Shown here piece by piece: positions 33,608 through 45,025 of a stretch of DNA of 64,000 nucleotides. Under the pieces are notes generated by a model. The model had not been told where the DNA came from, searched no databases, and was given only the letters and a program-made list of their open reading frames with translations. This stretch comes from Rattus norvegicus (lineage: Eukaryota > Chordata > Mammalia > Rodentia > Muridae), in the NCBI RefSeq assembly GCF_036323735.1, contig NC_086028.1:21499501-21563500 (forward strand), in the 5' to 3' direction. Numbering within the stretch: the stretch's first letter is position 1; each line of letters starts with the position of its first letter. The translations under genes and the position numbers were made by a program.

Positions 33608-34289
33608 CAACTTGAAGTGCATAAGCCAACCGTGCAGCCCTTTGGGGGACCGGAAGAACTAGCGATGGCCTCATTCCCAGCATAAACACATGCAACACTA
33701 CTGTCCATCTGCCACAATTCCACAGTGGATTGATGCTGTTCAAGAAGAAAGCCCAAAGGCCGTTTGGGCAGTGTCTCAGCAGCTCAGCACTTTATTTGTT
33801 AATCTAATCAATCCGTCTTCTTTTGGGGTAGGAGGAGTGGAAGCACCTGACTGGATAGCTCATTTTCCTGCTTTATTGCTTACTGGATCTGAATAAACTC
33901 ACTTGTTTCTGCCAGAAGCACATCTCCCAATTGGATGAGCCCTTGAGCTCTGTATTTTGAAAACCTCGGATATCCAGTTAATGAATAGTCCAAAACATAG
34001 GCAGTGCGGCTAATATGATACAGACAGTACTCCGTCTCCAGGAATATTCCCCCTGAGATCAATTCCCAAATATCAGCCCAGGTCCTGGCTGTGTCCAAAT
34101 CACCTGAGATGTTAATTAAAAATACGGATTCTTCAGCTTCATTCAAGACAAACCAAATCAGACTATCTCTGGGTGATGATCCGGAAAACTGTGTTACCAG
34201 CAAAATCCCAGGTAACAGGACCGCACAGCCAGAATTAGGAACTAATTTGCTAAGTTAGAGCGAATGGGGGCAATTGCTCTGGGCCAATT
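33608..34289. other. Unique sequence
   Basis: No gene or repeat recognised. A 107-codon minus-strand frame at 33880-34203 has no domain. Confidence 0.4.
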
Positions 34290-34440
34290 CATTTGACTAT
34301 TCAATATTTATTGACCTACTACCACTGTACCACAAGCACATTTCTAGACCCAGAGAAAAAGCTGCGAGCAGGGCACCCGAGGTCTGCCAGAAGTTTACAA
34401 CTTGGTGAGTGAAGCCCGGCAATTGGAAGGGAGACACATG
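34290..34440 (-). repeat. L2 LINE 3' fragment
   Basis: Antisense L2 3' end: CAATATTTATTGACCTACTA, CCACAAGCACATTTCTAGAC, GCCAGAAGTTTACAACTTGG, matching 'aatatttattgagcacctactatg...gccaggcactgt...gagctta'. Confidence 0.6.
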
Positions 34441-35124
34441 CCTAGGTCATTTGAGGGAGTTGTATTCTTGGGTGTGAATGAAGTGAGATCCTTGGTTTGC
34501 AGCAAAACATAGGGTCAGGGAGGTAACCTGTCCACTGCAGAAAAGTACTGCTGAGAGGCTTGTCCGACTTAGACTTTAGGAGTGTTTTGATATACCACCC
34601 ACTTTTGGCAAGAGGATACTCTCAAGAACAGTTAGATTGGCCCCAAAGCAAGGACTCTCTGTTTAGCTTTCCCCAACCTGTGAGGCTTCTCCAGTTTATC
34701 AACTCCTTGAAAATCCCCATGAGAAGCCTCAGATCTCCCAAGCACCAAGAGCCATTGCTGCTTCTCCCTGGTGTGCAGGACAGCTGGCATTGGAATCATA
34801 TTCTGCTGGCCTACCATGGTACACTCTTCCTAAAACATGATGAAGTAAGAGGCAGTGGTCACTAGAGTCTGAGGAGGAAAGGCAGGCCATGAGGTTAGAT
34901 TGGAGATGTGGGAAATCACTGTTTATTTCTCTCTATTCACTTATGTTCCTTCAAAACTAATGTTGGCTGAGTAACATGGCGGCAGAATGCACAGGGTGGA
35001 TGACCCGAGGCTTCATTTTGATTATATGACATTGTCGATTTCTTTCCCTTTAACCTATACAGGAGACCCAAAATGAATAGGTTTTGTTATTCTTTTATCT
35101 TCCACTTGTTCTAAGATGCTATGA
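34441..35124. other. Unique sequence
   Basis: No gene or repeat recognised. A 101-codon frame at 34560-34865 has no domain. Confidence 0.4.
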
Positions 35125-35250
35125 GTGCTTCCTTTTGTGTATACGCATGTGTACATGTGGTATAAGTATGTTTGAGTAGGGGCATACACGTTGAGGCCAG
35201 AGATTAATACCACGTATCTTCATTATTCTGCAAATTTTGATTTTAGATTT
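35125..35250 (-). repeat. B4-like SINE 3' fragment
   Basis: ATGTGTACATGTGGTATAAG, GGGGCATACACGTTGAGGCC and AGAGATTAATACCACGTATC resemble the antisense 3' part of B4-type SINEs ('gtggaggccagaggttgacgtc...tcttcctc'). Confidence 0.5.
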
Positions 35251-35261
35251 ACTCATTCTAT

Positions 35262-35545
35262 TTTATGTTTATGAGCATTTTGCCTACATGTATATATGTA
35301 TGCATGTATGAAGTATATATGTATGTATGTGTGTATGTGTGTGTGCATGTATGTATGTATGCATGTATGAAGTATATATGTATGTATGTGTGTATGTGTG
35401 TATGTATGTATGTATATATGTATATATACCACATGCATATTTGCTGCCATAAGAAGTCAGGAGAAGGTGTCAGTTCTTGTGGAAGTGGAGTTGCAGATGG
35501 TTGTGAGCTGCTGTGTGGGTTCTAGGAACCAAACACAAGGAGTGT
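35262..35545 (-). repeat. B3/B2-family SINE with an expanded internal (TATG)n
   Basis: Flanking SINE words are ATGTTTATGAGCATTTTGCC, AAGAAGTCAGGAGAAGGTGT, AGTGGAGTTGCAGATGGTTG and GTGAGCTGCTGTGTGGGTTC. The normally short tail-proximal ATGT stretch has grown to about 130 bases. Confidence 0.78.
35285..35430 (+). repeat. (TATG)n array with a 59 bp tandem duplication
   Basis: ATGCATGTATGAAGT begins at 35300 and again at 35359, and the sequence around it repeats with that 59 bp period. Confidence 0.92.
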
Positions 35546-35654
35546 TGGTTTAAGTCTGACACGTGTAGATAAATCACAGGTGTTATTGCAGATGTGCTGA
35601 AAGAGCATGGTGCTAGGAGATAGACGTGTGGTAAATAGCATCTAACTAAACCCC

Positions 35655-35740
35655 TTTTATTTCAGATGGAGAAGTAGAATCCTAAGAAGTGAAATGATGA
35701 GGTCACAGGGACATAATTACCTAGTAGAAAAATTGGTGAC
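35655..35740 (+). repeat. MIR SINE fragment
   Basis: CAGATGGAGAAGTAGAATCC, AAGAAGTGAAATGATGAGGT and CACAGGGACATAATTACCTA resemble the MIR core and its tcacacagcta segment. Confidence 0.55.
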
Positions 35741-37692
35741 AGCACAGGGGCCTGGGTGCTTGCTCAGTGCTGCTTTAGGACGTAGGTTTATCTGAAGACA
35801 GCAGAAGTCCTTTTTGAATGGAAAGGAATGCGATTTAAAAACAAACAGAGAAACTCCTGGCTCACCTATTCTGTGTTTGAACTCAAAAGAAACAGGGGAA
35901 ATGGCTACATATCTCTGATTTATCCTAACTTTTAAGCTATGGACCAATGAAATGCCAACAGATGCCCCTGAACCTCGTGTCCATACTTCTTTTAGAAAAA
36001 CAACATGCAACAAACAAGACTTAAATCAATCAAAAGCAGTAACATGGTCATCTACTGTTCTTATTAAATATCATGTACCGTGAATGTGTATATGTGATAT
36101 ACTCACAAGACTGGCTATAAAGTGGTTTCTTTTACAATTATGTCCCACAAACACACTGCGTGACACCGTGGGCCAATAAGAAACCTTCAGCTTCACTGCA
36201 ATCCCATGGGGCTCCATTGTGCTTCCCTGATGCAAATATGTCTATGTGGTGGGTGCTTTTATTTTTAAAAAGACATATGGAGATGAATAAAGCTCATTTC
36301 TCTGCTACCACCTGTGTACAAATTCCTGAGAGCCATGAAAACACACCTGTTAGGCCTCCTGCTGTGACAGCGGAGTTCATGGACGGTCACTTCTGCTGTT
36401 CCCTTTTTCCTCTCTCACTGTACTTACGCTGGGTTTGGGTTTCCACAGGCTGCTCTAAGCCAAGGACTGAATGTGGTTGGCCATTTCCAAAGGGTATGGG
36501 AAAATCTCCAATGGGCATCTTTGACTCCCAGAAATACCCACATCCTAATTTTTAAAAAAAAGTTTATAGAGTTTTTTTTAGAGTGTGCCATAGTCTGACA
36601 TTCCCATAACTCTCTTCTTCCCTGGACCCTTTTGCTCTTATGGCTATGACCTTGAGGGCCAGAGGTCCTCCCTTATCCTGTCCCTCTATCACAGTCTTCA
36701 TAGAAGCCTTTCCTACAGATCTCTCTCATGCCCAATTCTGCCTTACTATCTACTTTGCAGAGGACCTCAGCCTCATTCCCAAAGTCCAGTTCCTGTCAAA
36801 CAGATAATTCTACACGGAGTTTAGAATGAGGAGCTAGCCAGGACTCAGACGTGCCCCATTGGTTATAATGGAAAGGGGGAAAAATGTCCTGTCAGCATTT
36901 TGTGTAAACTTATGACCACATTTAATCACCCAGAGTGCACCTTCACTGACTACCAGATGTGTCATTAGCCGTTTCTGAAAAACGTGAAATAAAATCAGCC
37001 AGCCTGAGAATGCTGCGGAACAAGTCAATACTAACAGATGGTGTTTATTTTGCCACTGCCTGTGTTAAAAAATTACCACCTAGTCCCATCAAATCCATTT
37101 CTTTAAGGTGGAAGCTTTATGTAAAAACTGCTAGAGAAAATGCAATATTTTATTAGCTGTCATTGAGTTCCTTAAAATATGAGCGCTTGTTTTCATGGTT
37201 TTCAGTTTTCTAGGACATGGCGCAATACACAGGAGATGGGTTTGTATAAATCTGACACGGTGGAGCATTTTGCCAGCAGCTCTGTCTTGCAACATGCAAT
37301 CTGTTTTGTTTTTCAAACAAAGTTAGTCCACGAGTTCTTCACAACAGTAGTGCTCTGAGGACGAAGACCGGGATGCTTCAATTAAACACTCTGTAAAGTG
37401 CTGCCCCGTGTATGGCCTGTACCGTGGGGGTCCTTTACACACATCGACTACAAGCCTTTTTAGTTGGAAAGACACAGAGAACCATCCAAAATGACACCAC
37501 ACTAGAATGCCTAAGAACATGGGAGCAAAGTTGGCAATATGCAACTGAGAAAACAAAAACAAACAACAGAATACTCAACAACCACAAACCCAGCAAGGGT
37601 CTTACGATACGCACTCTTCATCAAAGCACGGGGAGAAGTTCCTTGAAAAGATAGTAAGGGTTGGAGACTGCAGCTCAATGTGCTGACAGACA
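35741..37692. other. Unique, repeat-poor sequence
   Basis: No gene recognised. The stretch about 36950-37320 is high-complexity AT-rich DNA and a candidate conserved noncoding element. A 131-codon frame at 36160-36555 has no domain. Confidence 0.4.
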
Positions 37693-37970
37693 TTGAGGTT
37701 TGTCAGGTATCTAGTGAGGACAGGTTTCCCCTTCCTCAAAGCAGGCACCGTTCTGATCAATCTCCCATACACAGCGAAGTCTGTCCTCCCTTGGCAGAAG
37801 ATCAGAGAGCCACAGAGGACTTCAGACCTCCATAAATCTTTGTACAAAGTAACTTGCCCATTCATGAGGTTGGGACCTTCAATGACCTAAAGAACTCTTG
37901 AAAGATCAGTACCCTATCCCTGAAATGCAGCCCTACTATGGATAGGGAATCTAAGCTGTATCAAAATCAA
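37693..37970 (+). repeat. Unnamed repeat, left arm of an inverted pair
   Basis: Aligns by eye, antiparallel, to 40203-40425: shared words include AGGTATCT, GAGGACAGGTTT, TTCTGATCAATCTCCCATAC (TTCTAATCAATCTCCCATAC in the other arm), GTCTGTCCTCCCTTGGCA and GCAGCCCTACTATGGATAGG. This arm has about 65 extra bases (about 37850-37917) that the other arm lacks. Both arms share an open phase, so similar short peptides can be read (about 37695-37830 plus and 40290-40420 minus), but stops break both. Family not recognised. Confidence 0.6.
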
Positions 37971-38139
37971 TAAATAAGAACAAATAAAAAGGTGTGAGGT
38001 CCCCCGCTCTGTCAAAAGAGGAGACCAGCACACAGTAGAGTCCTAAGCCATGCCGCATGGGAATGAAGGAACTCTCTCTTCCTCAGGCTGACCGCATTTA
38101 CAGCCCCGCTGAAGCCAATTTCTGCTAGCTGTGTCCCCA
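37971..38139. other. Unique sequence
   Basis: Nothing recognised. Confidence 0.4.
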
Positions 38140-38215
38140 GTTTATGGAGGAGTATGCGTTCAGTGTCTCTCACAGTCCCTGGCATACAGGGAGTGCTATG
38201 CGAATATTATTATTT
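38140..38215 (+). repeat. L2 LINE 3' fragment
   Basis: CTCTCACAGTCCCTGGCATA, CAGGGAGTGCTATGCGAATA and TTATTATTTT match the L2 3' end 'acagtgcctggcacatagtaggcgctcaataaatatt'. Confidence 0.6.
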
Positions 38216-39864
38216 TAAATCGTATCATGTATTATTGTAGAGAAAGCCCTCGGAGCACTTTTCTCACAGTGTTCACAGTGAGTCTTGCTAAATGGTAAAA
38301 TTGCAGGCAATTTTCGGTGGTTATTTTTTTTTCTTGGCTTATTTGTTTATTCTGATGTTTCCAACACATCGGAAAATGTACCACGTGAAAGGAGGGGAAG
38401 AGGAGAGGAAGAAGAAGGGAAAAAAAAATCTCACCTGATTTTGCAGTGCTTGATTTTACTGCTAAAAATAGTACATAATTGGATGGATAAAATTTAATTT
38501 TTTTCTTGTTTTATGCTCAAAGTACCTTAATCATTCAGTATTTCTCTGAAAACACCTCGGCAGAAACATCTGTGAACTCCTGATCCCAACGCAAGTGAAC
38601 ACGACTGTATATCAATCAGTGCGGAGCTAGAATGAAGTGGAAATACTGAGAACATAGAAAAATAGATAAAAAAAAATGATAAACAGGCTGTGGGATGATT
38701 GTCCCTCTTTCCGATCATTTTTCTTCCCCTTCAAAATGCAGGGGTCCCCACAGAAAGCTCTCCTAGGTATGTAAGCCCTCATACGCCAATGAGTCAGTTG
38801 GGATACAGCCGCCATTTTGCCTAACGATAACTGAAATAAAACAAGCTATTTCTAGACAGCCCCTGGTAGGCCCTGAGGCCATTTCCAGTGATTGTCAGAG
38901 ATCATATCATGAAAGGCCAGCACCAAAAAAAAACGCTAAAATGATCCAATTAAAGTACAGAAATCACTGAACCCATGTCCTAGACACGCTTTTCAAGGGA
39001 CACCCACTTGATCACATGTTTTAAAAACCTGATAGCGGACTTACAAATTAGTCGAAGCCTACCTGGCAAGGAGGCCTGGGACCATTCTAGATGCAGCTGC
39101 TTTCTTTCTCCCTGTATTTCAACATCTAACTGAACAATGACAAGTGGGACTGTAAACTGAGGGAACTTCCTCCTTGGGTTCTGCCTTCTTCAAAGTCTAC
39201 ATCATTGGCTGCTCTTGTGGTTCCAAGTGATCCAGAAACACTACTGTGGTGTGTTCGTCCTCTCTTTCTTATTGTTTTAAATCACACATGGTCAGGTGGA
39301 CCCTTGTGAAAATTCCAAAACGTTTCTTCTGAGCACCATCTGATTTCATAAGACTGACCCTTGTGATATTGAATGATGTTACCATAGAAACTCATCGGGC
39401 CCCACTTATGCTGAGACCTACCTGCCTTCTTTGTAAACATGTTTCCATTTAAATATCCTTGCTGAATCCCAGTGACTGGTGCTGGCAGTACCTGGAGGAA
39501 GGAGGTCTTCCAGGTAAACACACAGCAACCCAAGGAGCTGCCTGAGAGGAAACAAATCTCAACAAATGTGCTCCAGCTCTTTTCAACTCTTCAATCAGGA
39601 GGATGTGCACCATTATTCACCTAAGATATATGACTTCCCCATCCCTCAGCTAACATACTAAGAATAGGAGAAGTCCAAGCCGGTTTCTGAAATGATCTTT
39701 TTGGTCACGCGCACATTCAGAAATGCAATGGGCAACCTTTCTAGTGTGCACATGCTCCATGCATCTCACAGAGAAAGAGGTCTTCTGATGCAGGATGCAG
39801 ACATGCAACATGGCGAATACTAGTAAGTAATCGGTAAGGTCCAAGTCCTGTGATGTGTCTGGTG
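38216..39864. other. Unique, repeat-poor sequence
   Basis: No gene recognised. A short GA-rich stretch lies at about 38390-38420. Confidence 0.4.
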
Positions 39865-40040
39865 CTAAGGGCTTTAATGGGTTATTGTATCGAATCATTA
39901 AACCACTCTTATGGGAAACATACTTTTTTGAGTATTTTGCATTCTACGGAAGAGGGCACAAGGAGACGACTTGCTAGAGATGATGTCTCTAATCAGGTCC
40001 ATGCTCGGCTCAAACTTGTGCTATCCATAGAGGCAAAACG
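39865..40040 (+). repeat. MIR-like SINE fragment
   Basis: ATTCTACGGAAGAGGGCACA, AGGAGACGACTTGCTAGAGA and GGCTCAAACTTGTGC resemble a decayed MIR core and 3' region. Confidence 0.42.
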
Positions 40041-40202
40041 GTAATTATCTGACTATATGAGCTGGTGACCAAGTGTAACACTTCTGAGAAAGCCTTGTGG
40101 TTCATCTGTCCTTGGTGTGGTGGCCCTTCTAGTCCTTCAATCATCTTTGAAAGCAAAACGCAGCTTGCCAGCTGAAACAAAGTTGTAGTCTATTATTATT
40201 TT

Positions 40203-40425
40203 CCTTTTGACACAGCTTATGCTTTATTCCCTTTCCATAGTAGGGCCGCATTTCGGGAATAGATGTACAAACATTTATGTGAGGTCTGGATTTCCCCGTG
40301 GCCCTCCGATCTTTTGCCAAGGGAGGACAGACTTTGTTTGTGTATGGGAGATTGATTAGAACAGTGCCTGTTTTGAGGAAGAAGAAACCTGTCCTCATCA
40401 GATACCTGCCAAACCTTGATATTTG
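40203..40425 (-). repeat. Unnamed repeat, right arm of an inverted pair
   Basis: The reverse complement of this segment matches 37693-37970 at what looks like roughly 80-85 percent by eye. It lies about 2.2 kb beyond the left arm in the opposite orientation. It lacks the roughly 65 base segment found in the left arm. Confidence 0.6.
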
Positions 40426-42939
40426 CCAAAATCTCAATTGTCAACCTACCAGATCAAGAAAACTTTGATGTAAATCTCTGTTGTTTAAAAATTTGGGTGT
40501 CTATGGTACCTTCTTACAATAGCACTAGCACACAGAGATATCTATCTATCCTGAGTTGCTGCAATTAGAAGTTTTGTTCAACACTGTTTCGAATGAGCTG
40601 TTATAAGATTTTTTTTACCTCAAATGTCCTTTTCATTTTCACAATGTTTTTGTTAACAGTGGCGAGAGGCAGCAGCATATAAAATGTAAGGGTAAAATTT
40701 TCCTGAACAAGAATGTCCGATATAGCCGTGAACCCACAGCACCAAACACTGAGATTTGAAATATACATTTCTTATCCACAGCATTTGAAAGATGATGGTG
40801 GGTGCTCCTTAGTAAAGCATGCAACTAATTAGAGAGTAAGGAGGCAGGGAGACAAAGGGGAGGGGTTAGGCTATGGGAGGGTAAGAACTTATTGCTTGGA
40901 TTATTGGTGAGTTGATCCAAGACAGCATGTGGCAACTTAGAGTTCGATGTGTTTGTAGTATGAACCAGGAAGGCAGAGCTTGCTTTGAAAGGACAGGAAT
41001 AGACATCTTGTCCTGTGTATTTGACAGAGGTTTCATCATCTCCCTTAACTACACATTTGAGTTGCCTTTCCAAAGTGTACTTATATTCAACGGTTCAGCC
41101 ATTCCATAAGTCTCTCCTCACGGTGTTTTCTGGAGTGGTAAAAAGTGTGAGAGTGATGAGAAGGGAGGCTTATCCATTGATGACTATCAGCTCTCCAGCC
41201 CTCAGAGTCTCTTCTTAAAATATCACCCTACTAGCAAAGCCACCAAGACTGTCTCAAGTACAAATTGAAGGCTAGAGGTCTAGATACCACAAGATCTTTC
41301 ACTCGGCCTCAAATCTGACCTTTCCAACAGAAAGCCACGCAGCCCTAGGCTAACAGCTTTGGTTCCGTGTGTCACAGATTTTTTTTCCCATCAATAATTT
41401 AATGACACTGGTTGAACTTATAATATTTATGAATCAACTGAATTAATACATGTAAAGAAACTCACCACCGTAGATGCTCTTTTCAGGCAAGTCGTTTCTT
41501 CATAACAACAATTATAACAACTACTGTCATTCTTAGTGAGAAAAGCACTTATTAGAGGAAATAATCTGATGTTTATAAAAATAGCATGCTCTACGGCCTA
41601 CTTTATATAAAGTACAGCACTGCAACCAAACTCTACCTTTGTTTCTCACTTTGAAAGGGGAGAACATTTGACAAGAGCTTCGGAAGTGAGGACTCCCTCC
41701 TTGTATATGATTCAAGCTCTCTCCATCAGAGGCATAAAACTTTTGTGTCTGTTGCATGGTTTATTTTTCTACTATCCTTACTCTCTAACCCTATGTATAG
41801 AGGGTCAGTATGTGGCCTCAATCTTGATGAGTTAGATATGCCAACAACATGTTACTGCATACTAAATCTACTGTGCTAAGTAAGGCACGGTACTGGGCTC
41901 GCAGAATGCAAAAGCCTCCTTGCTCTTTCTCTCTCAATGCAAGAAGACAAAGGCAATGCTCGTGTTCACCCCACATGAGAGCCAAGCACCAGGCAGCTTC
42001 ATTGGGAAAGAGCATCCACCAACTGGGACATGTGGCCAAGGCTGAGACCATCTGTCTCCTGCAGAAGCATCCAGTGAGTGTTAAAGACCTTATCAGAGAA
42101 GCCTCAGTGTGCACTTTATGAGTGTTAGTCGGGATTCTTTTACTGATTATGACGGACGAAGAGTAGCTGTCACTGAGGTCCCCTTGCCAGCTGCGGGAGT
42201 AGGCTCTCTGGTTTGTCCCATTACTGCATCTACATAGAGTTTGCAATGCATCGCTCTCTAAAGCTAGTGGAGGCAGAGGAGGCGAGCATGATTACCAGCC
42301 AGCCGCCTAAGAAACATTTCTTTTGTCCAAGTACTACATGCATTTTTAATTGAAAAATACTTCCAATTACATTAGAATGATCATAAATAAGAGTGCAATG
42401 TGTTAGAGGGTGAAGCTGGCGGGCTATTCATAGATTGATTGTTATTAAAATTAGCATTATTATAATTCCATCAATTATTTCTGCACTTTGGAACGTTTTG
42501 TTTTCTTCTAAACCTCTTTACATGCTTTTGTGAGTTTCATTATAATGTCAGGTGCCCCTTTCATGGGAACATAAATTTCCTGTCTGACAAATGTGGCTTC
42601 CCCTATCTCAGGAACCCATGCTATTTGGGCCATGGAGAAAGTGACAATGTTATTTCTAATGCTCTTTATGTGTATTCTCTCACACAAACCCAATTATCAG
42701 CAGCTTTTGGGATTCTATTACATCCAACCAGATGTTTATATAAAACACCACCACACTCTTGGTTTTAATGATAAGCATAATAAGCATTACTCTATTTTAC
42801 ATAAACAATATTTCCCTAAGAGGCCAATGGTATTTGCATACCAAAAAACCCCAAAGAGGCAAAAAAAAAAAACCCCAAAAAAGCCCAAAACCCTCCAAAC
42901 AATCCAAGTAACAGGATGATGTCATAAGAACTGTCTTTT
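40426..42939. other. Unique, repeat-poor sequence
   Basis: No gene recognised. A 142-codon minus-strand frame at 41818-42246 has no domain. The AT-rich stretch at 42320-42500, with TAATTG/CAATTA homeodomain-type cores, is a candidate conserved noncoding element. A/C-rich low complexity at 42842-42900. Confidence 0.42.
42842..42900 (+). repeat. A-rich (CCCCAAAA)-type low-complexity tract
   Basis: Runs of A interrupted by CCC and GG. Confidence 0.8.
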
Positions 42940-43570
42940 AAGAAACTTTTTATTTAGTTTGTTCATTGACAGTATCATACACACATGACCTGCATTCTGA
43001 TTAATGTAAATTCCTCCACTCCCAAATTTTTCTCTTATCTCTGTTATTGATCCCTCCCCCACAACATGTACCTTCTTGCATTAATCAGGTTTTATTGTTG
43101 TGATTATGATACCTACACTAACTTTAACTAGTGTAATCTGTGTGACAAGGGGTTTGAACCTATTCACTGGAGCCCAGCTAGAGCCTTAGTGGGTACGCAG
43201 CTGAGGATAATGGCTACTCATTCTCCTGACTCCATAGATATCCAATAGTTCAGTCCATAGACATCTGTGAATGGGCCCAGTTCTATATCTGTCCAGTGCA
43301 GAGAGCCTCAATTCTTGTGTGGTTTTAACTGCACTGGGTGTGTCAAGGCCAGAAGACAGCATTTCACAACATTTCTTCCTTTCTTCTCATTCTTACATCC
43401 TTGCCACCCTTTTCTGCAATGTTCATGAGCCTTCCAGGAGGCAAGAGGAATGTCATTCGAGGGCTGACTGAGCTCTTAAATTTGTCAGTGCCTTGAGCAC
43501 TGCATCCACTGCGGTTCTGCGTGAAGAGGGCTTCTCTGGTTAAGGAAGTGCCTTGGCGCCCTTTAAGTTC
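42940..43570 (-). mobile_element. L1/HAL1-type 3' UTR, antisense
   Basis: Antisense rodent LINE 3' UTR words: TAACTAGTGTAATCTGTGTG, AGAAGACAGCATTTCACAAC, ATTTCTTCCTTTCTTCTCAT, CAATGTTCATGAGCCTTCCA and GCACTGCATCCACTGCGGTT. Orientation is inferred from the match to the reverse complement of rodent L1 UTR sequence. Confidence 0.6.
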
Positions 43571-43915
43571 ACCCTCTAGGGCCGAAGACCTCTTTACCCA
43601 TGAATTTTAACTGGGTTTAGAGTTACCAGATGCGAATTCCCTCTTGTGGAACTGGGACTCAAGTCCATTCGTAGAGTGGTTGGTTTTGTTTCAATTTGGG
43701 TTTTCGTCAACATTTCTGTCTCTTTATCAAATTCAATTTTCATAGCTTCTTGAGTATTTTTCTTTGGTTCTTGTTCTGTTCTGTTTGTTGCCTTCATTCC
43801 AGGGTTTATTGATTTGTTTTGAGATGTTGAACATGTTTATAGTTGTTGTTCTGAATTTGTTGTCATGTCGCCTGAGTTGGGAGCCATCATTGATAGCTTC
43901 ATAATTATTGAGAGA
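43571..43915 (-). mobile_element. Probable L1/HAL1 ORF1 coiled-coil fragment, decayed
   Basis: The minus strand encodes, without a stop over 67 codons (43594-43797), a lysine/glutamate-rich stretch containing FDKETEMLTKTQIETKPTT, which resembles the ORF1p coiled-coil of LINE-1 (pattern 'EIEILKKTQxEM'). The upstream piece, read from 43915 down, includes NMFNISKQINKPWNEGN. No RNA-recognition domain or ORF2 sequence follows; the 3' UTR type sequence begins almost at once, as in half-L1 (HAL1) elements. Similarity is by eye. Confidence 0.45.
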
Positions 43916-43921
43916 GACATG

Positions 43922-43938
43922 CTTTTTTTCTTTTCTTT

Positions 43939-43982
<44 letters not shown>

Positions 43983-44022
43983 TCCTTCCTTCCTTCCTTC
44001 CTTCTTTCTCTCTTTCTTTCTC

Positions 44023-44058
<36 letters not shown>

Positions 44059-44282
44059 TCCTTCCTTCCTTCCTTCCTTCCTTCTTTCTCTCTTTCTTTC
44101 TTTCTTTCTTTCTTTCCTTCCTTCCTTCCTTCTTTCTCTCTTTCTTTCTTTCTCTCTTTCTTTCTTTCTTTCTTTCTTTCCTTCCTTCCTTCCTTCCTTC
44201 CTTCCTTCCTTCCTTCTTTCTCTCTCTCTTTCTTTCTCTCTTTCTTTCTTTCTTTCCTTCCTTCCTTCCTTCCTTCCTTCTT

Positions 44283-44353
<71 letters not shown>
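43922..44353 (+). repeat. (TTTC)n/(TTCC)n/(TCTC)n pyrimidine tract, about 430 bases
   Basis: A continuous pyrimidine run on the plus strand. Blocks of TTCC recur five times (near 43984, 44059, 44115, 44180 and 44254) between TTTC and CTCT blocks, giving a loose higher-order unit of about 55-75 bases. The Lys/Glu/Arg and Ser/Phe/Leu frames of up to 212 codons are repeat translations. Confidence 0.97.
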
Positions 44354-44790
44354 ATGGTGAGACTTAAACATCTGGCGTAGGGCAGTCTTTTGGTATGGAT
44401 ATCTGACTCAATTCTGTTGAGTGGAATTTATTCGCTATTACCCAGGCTTGGAAGGTTTCAGGTCACCTGAGTGATGCTTGAAACTCAGTCTGTGGCTAAT
44501 CAGGGTTGAATCAGGATTGGGCTAGAGGAGATGGTCTTGGCTTAGCTCAGGAGGGTGCCGCTTGCAGTCTTCTCACCAGGCTCTCTGGAGGATGCAACAG
44601 CTGTCTGCTTCTCATATCGTTTGAAGATAAGGTTCAAGTGCCAGAGGGAAGTGGAGGTGAGGGCTACCAGTGCTGCCCATCAACCCTTAGCACAGATCCC
44701 ACAATGACAGAACTAGGGGTCCCAGAAGGAGGAATTAGAGCTCATCATTCCTCTTTTGAGCCCATTTTCCTTATTTTTGACATTTTTATT
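44354..44790 (-). mobile_element. Possible LINE 5' region, antisense
   Basis: Unrecognised directly, but it continues the minus-strand LINE across the pyrimidine tract. Words such as GGAGGGTGCCGCTTGCAGTC and CACCAGGCTCTCTGGAGGAT are reminiscent of the antisense of rodent LINE 5' UTRs. Low certainty. Confidence 0.3.
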
Positions 44791-45025
44791 AAAAACTGAA
44801 CAAGAGGCTGATGGCCCTGCCTAGCATATAGAGCTATCCAAGGAAGCAAGAAACAAAATCTCAGCCCACCAGATACAAACCATATGAATTAAGGCAAGCA
44901 TACTGGGAGAAATGGGATGATTGCTACTGTTAGAATTCACTGGTCTAGGAGACTATGGCAAGAGGCACATTCAAAATGCTTAAAACATGCTCCAGGTTTT
45001 AATGCTCGAAGGATCTTGTGACATA

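Noticed and set aside
41818..42246. 142-codon minus-strand frame
   Set aside because: No recognisable domain; length is within chance expectation.
43733..44380. Lys/Glu/Arg and Ser/Phe/Leu frames of 150-212 codons
   Set aside because: They are generated by the (TTTC)n/(TTCC)n tract. Only the tail of the minus-strand frame may be ORF1-like.
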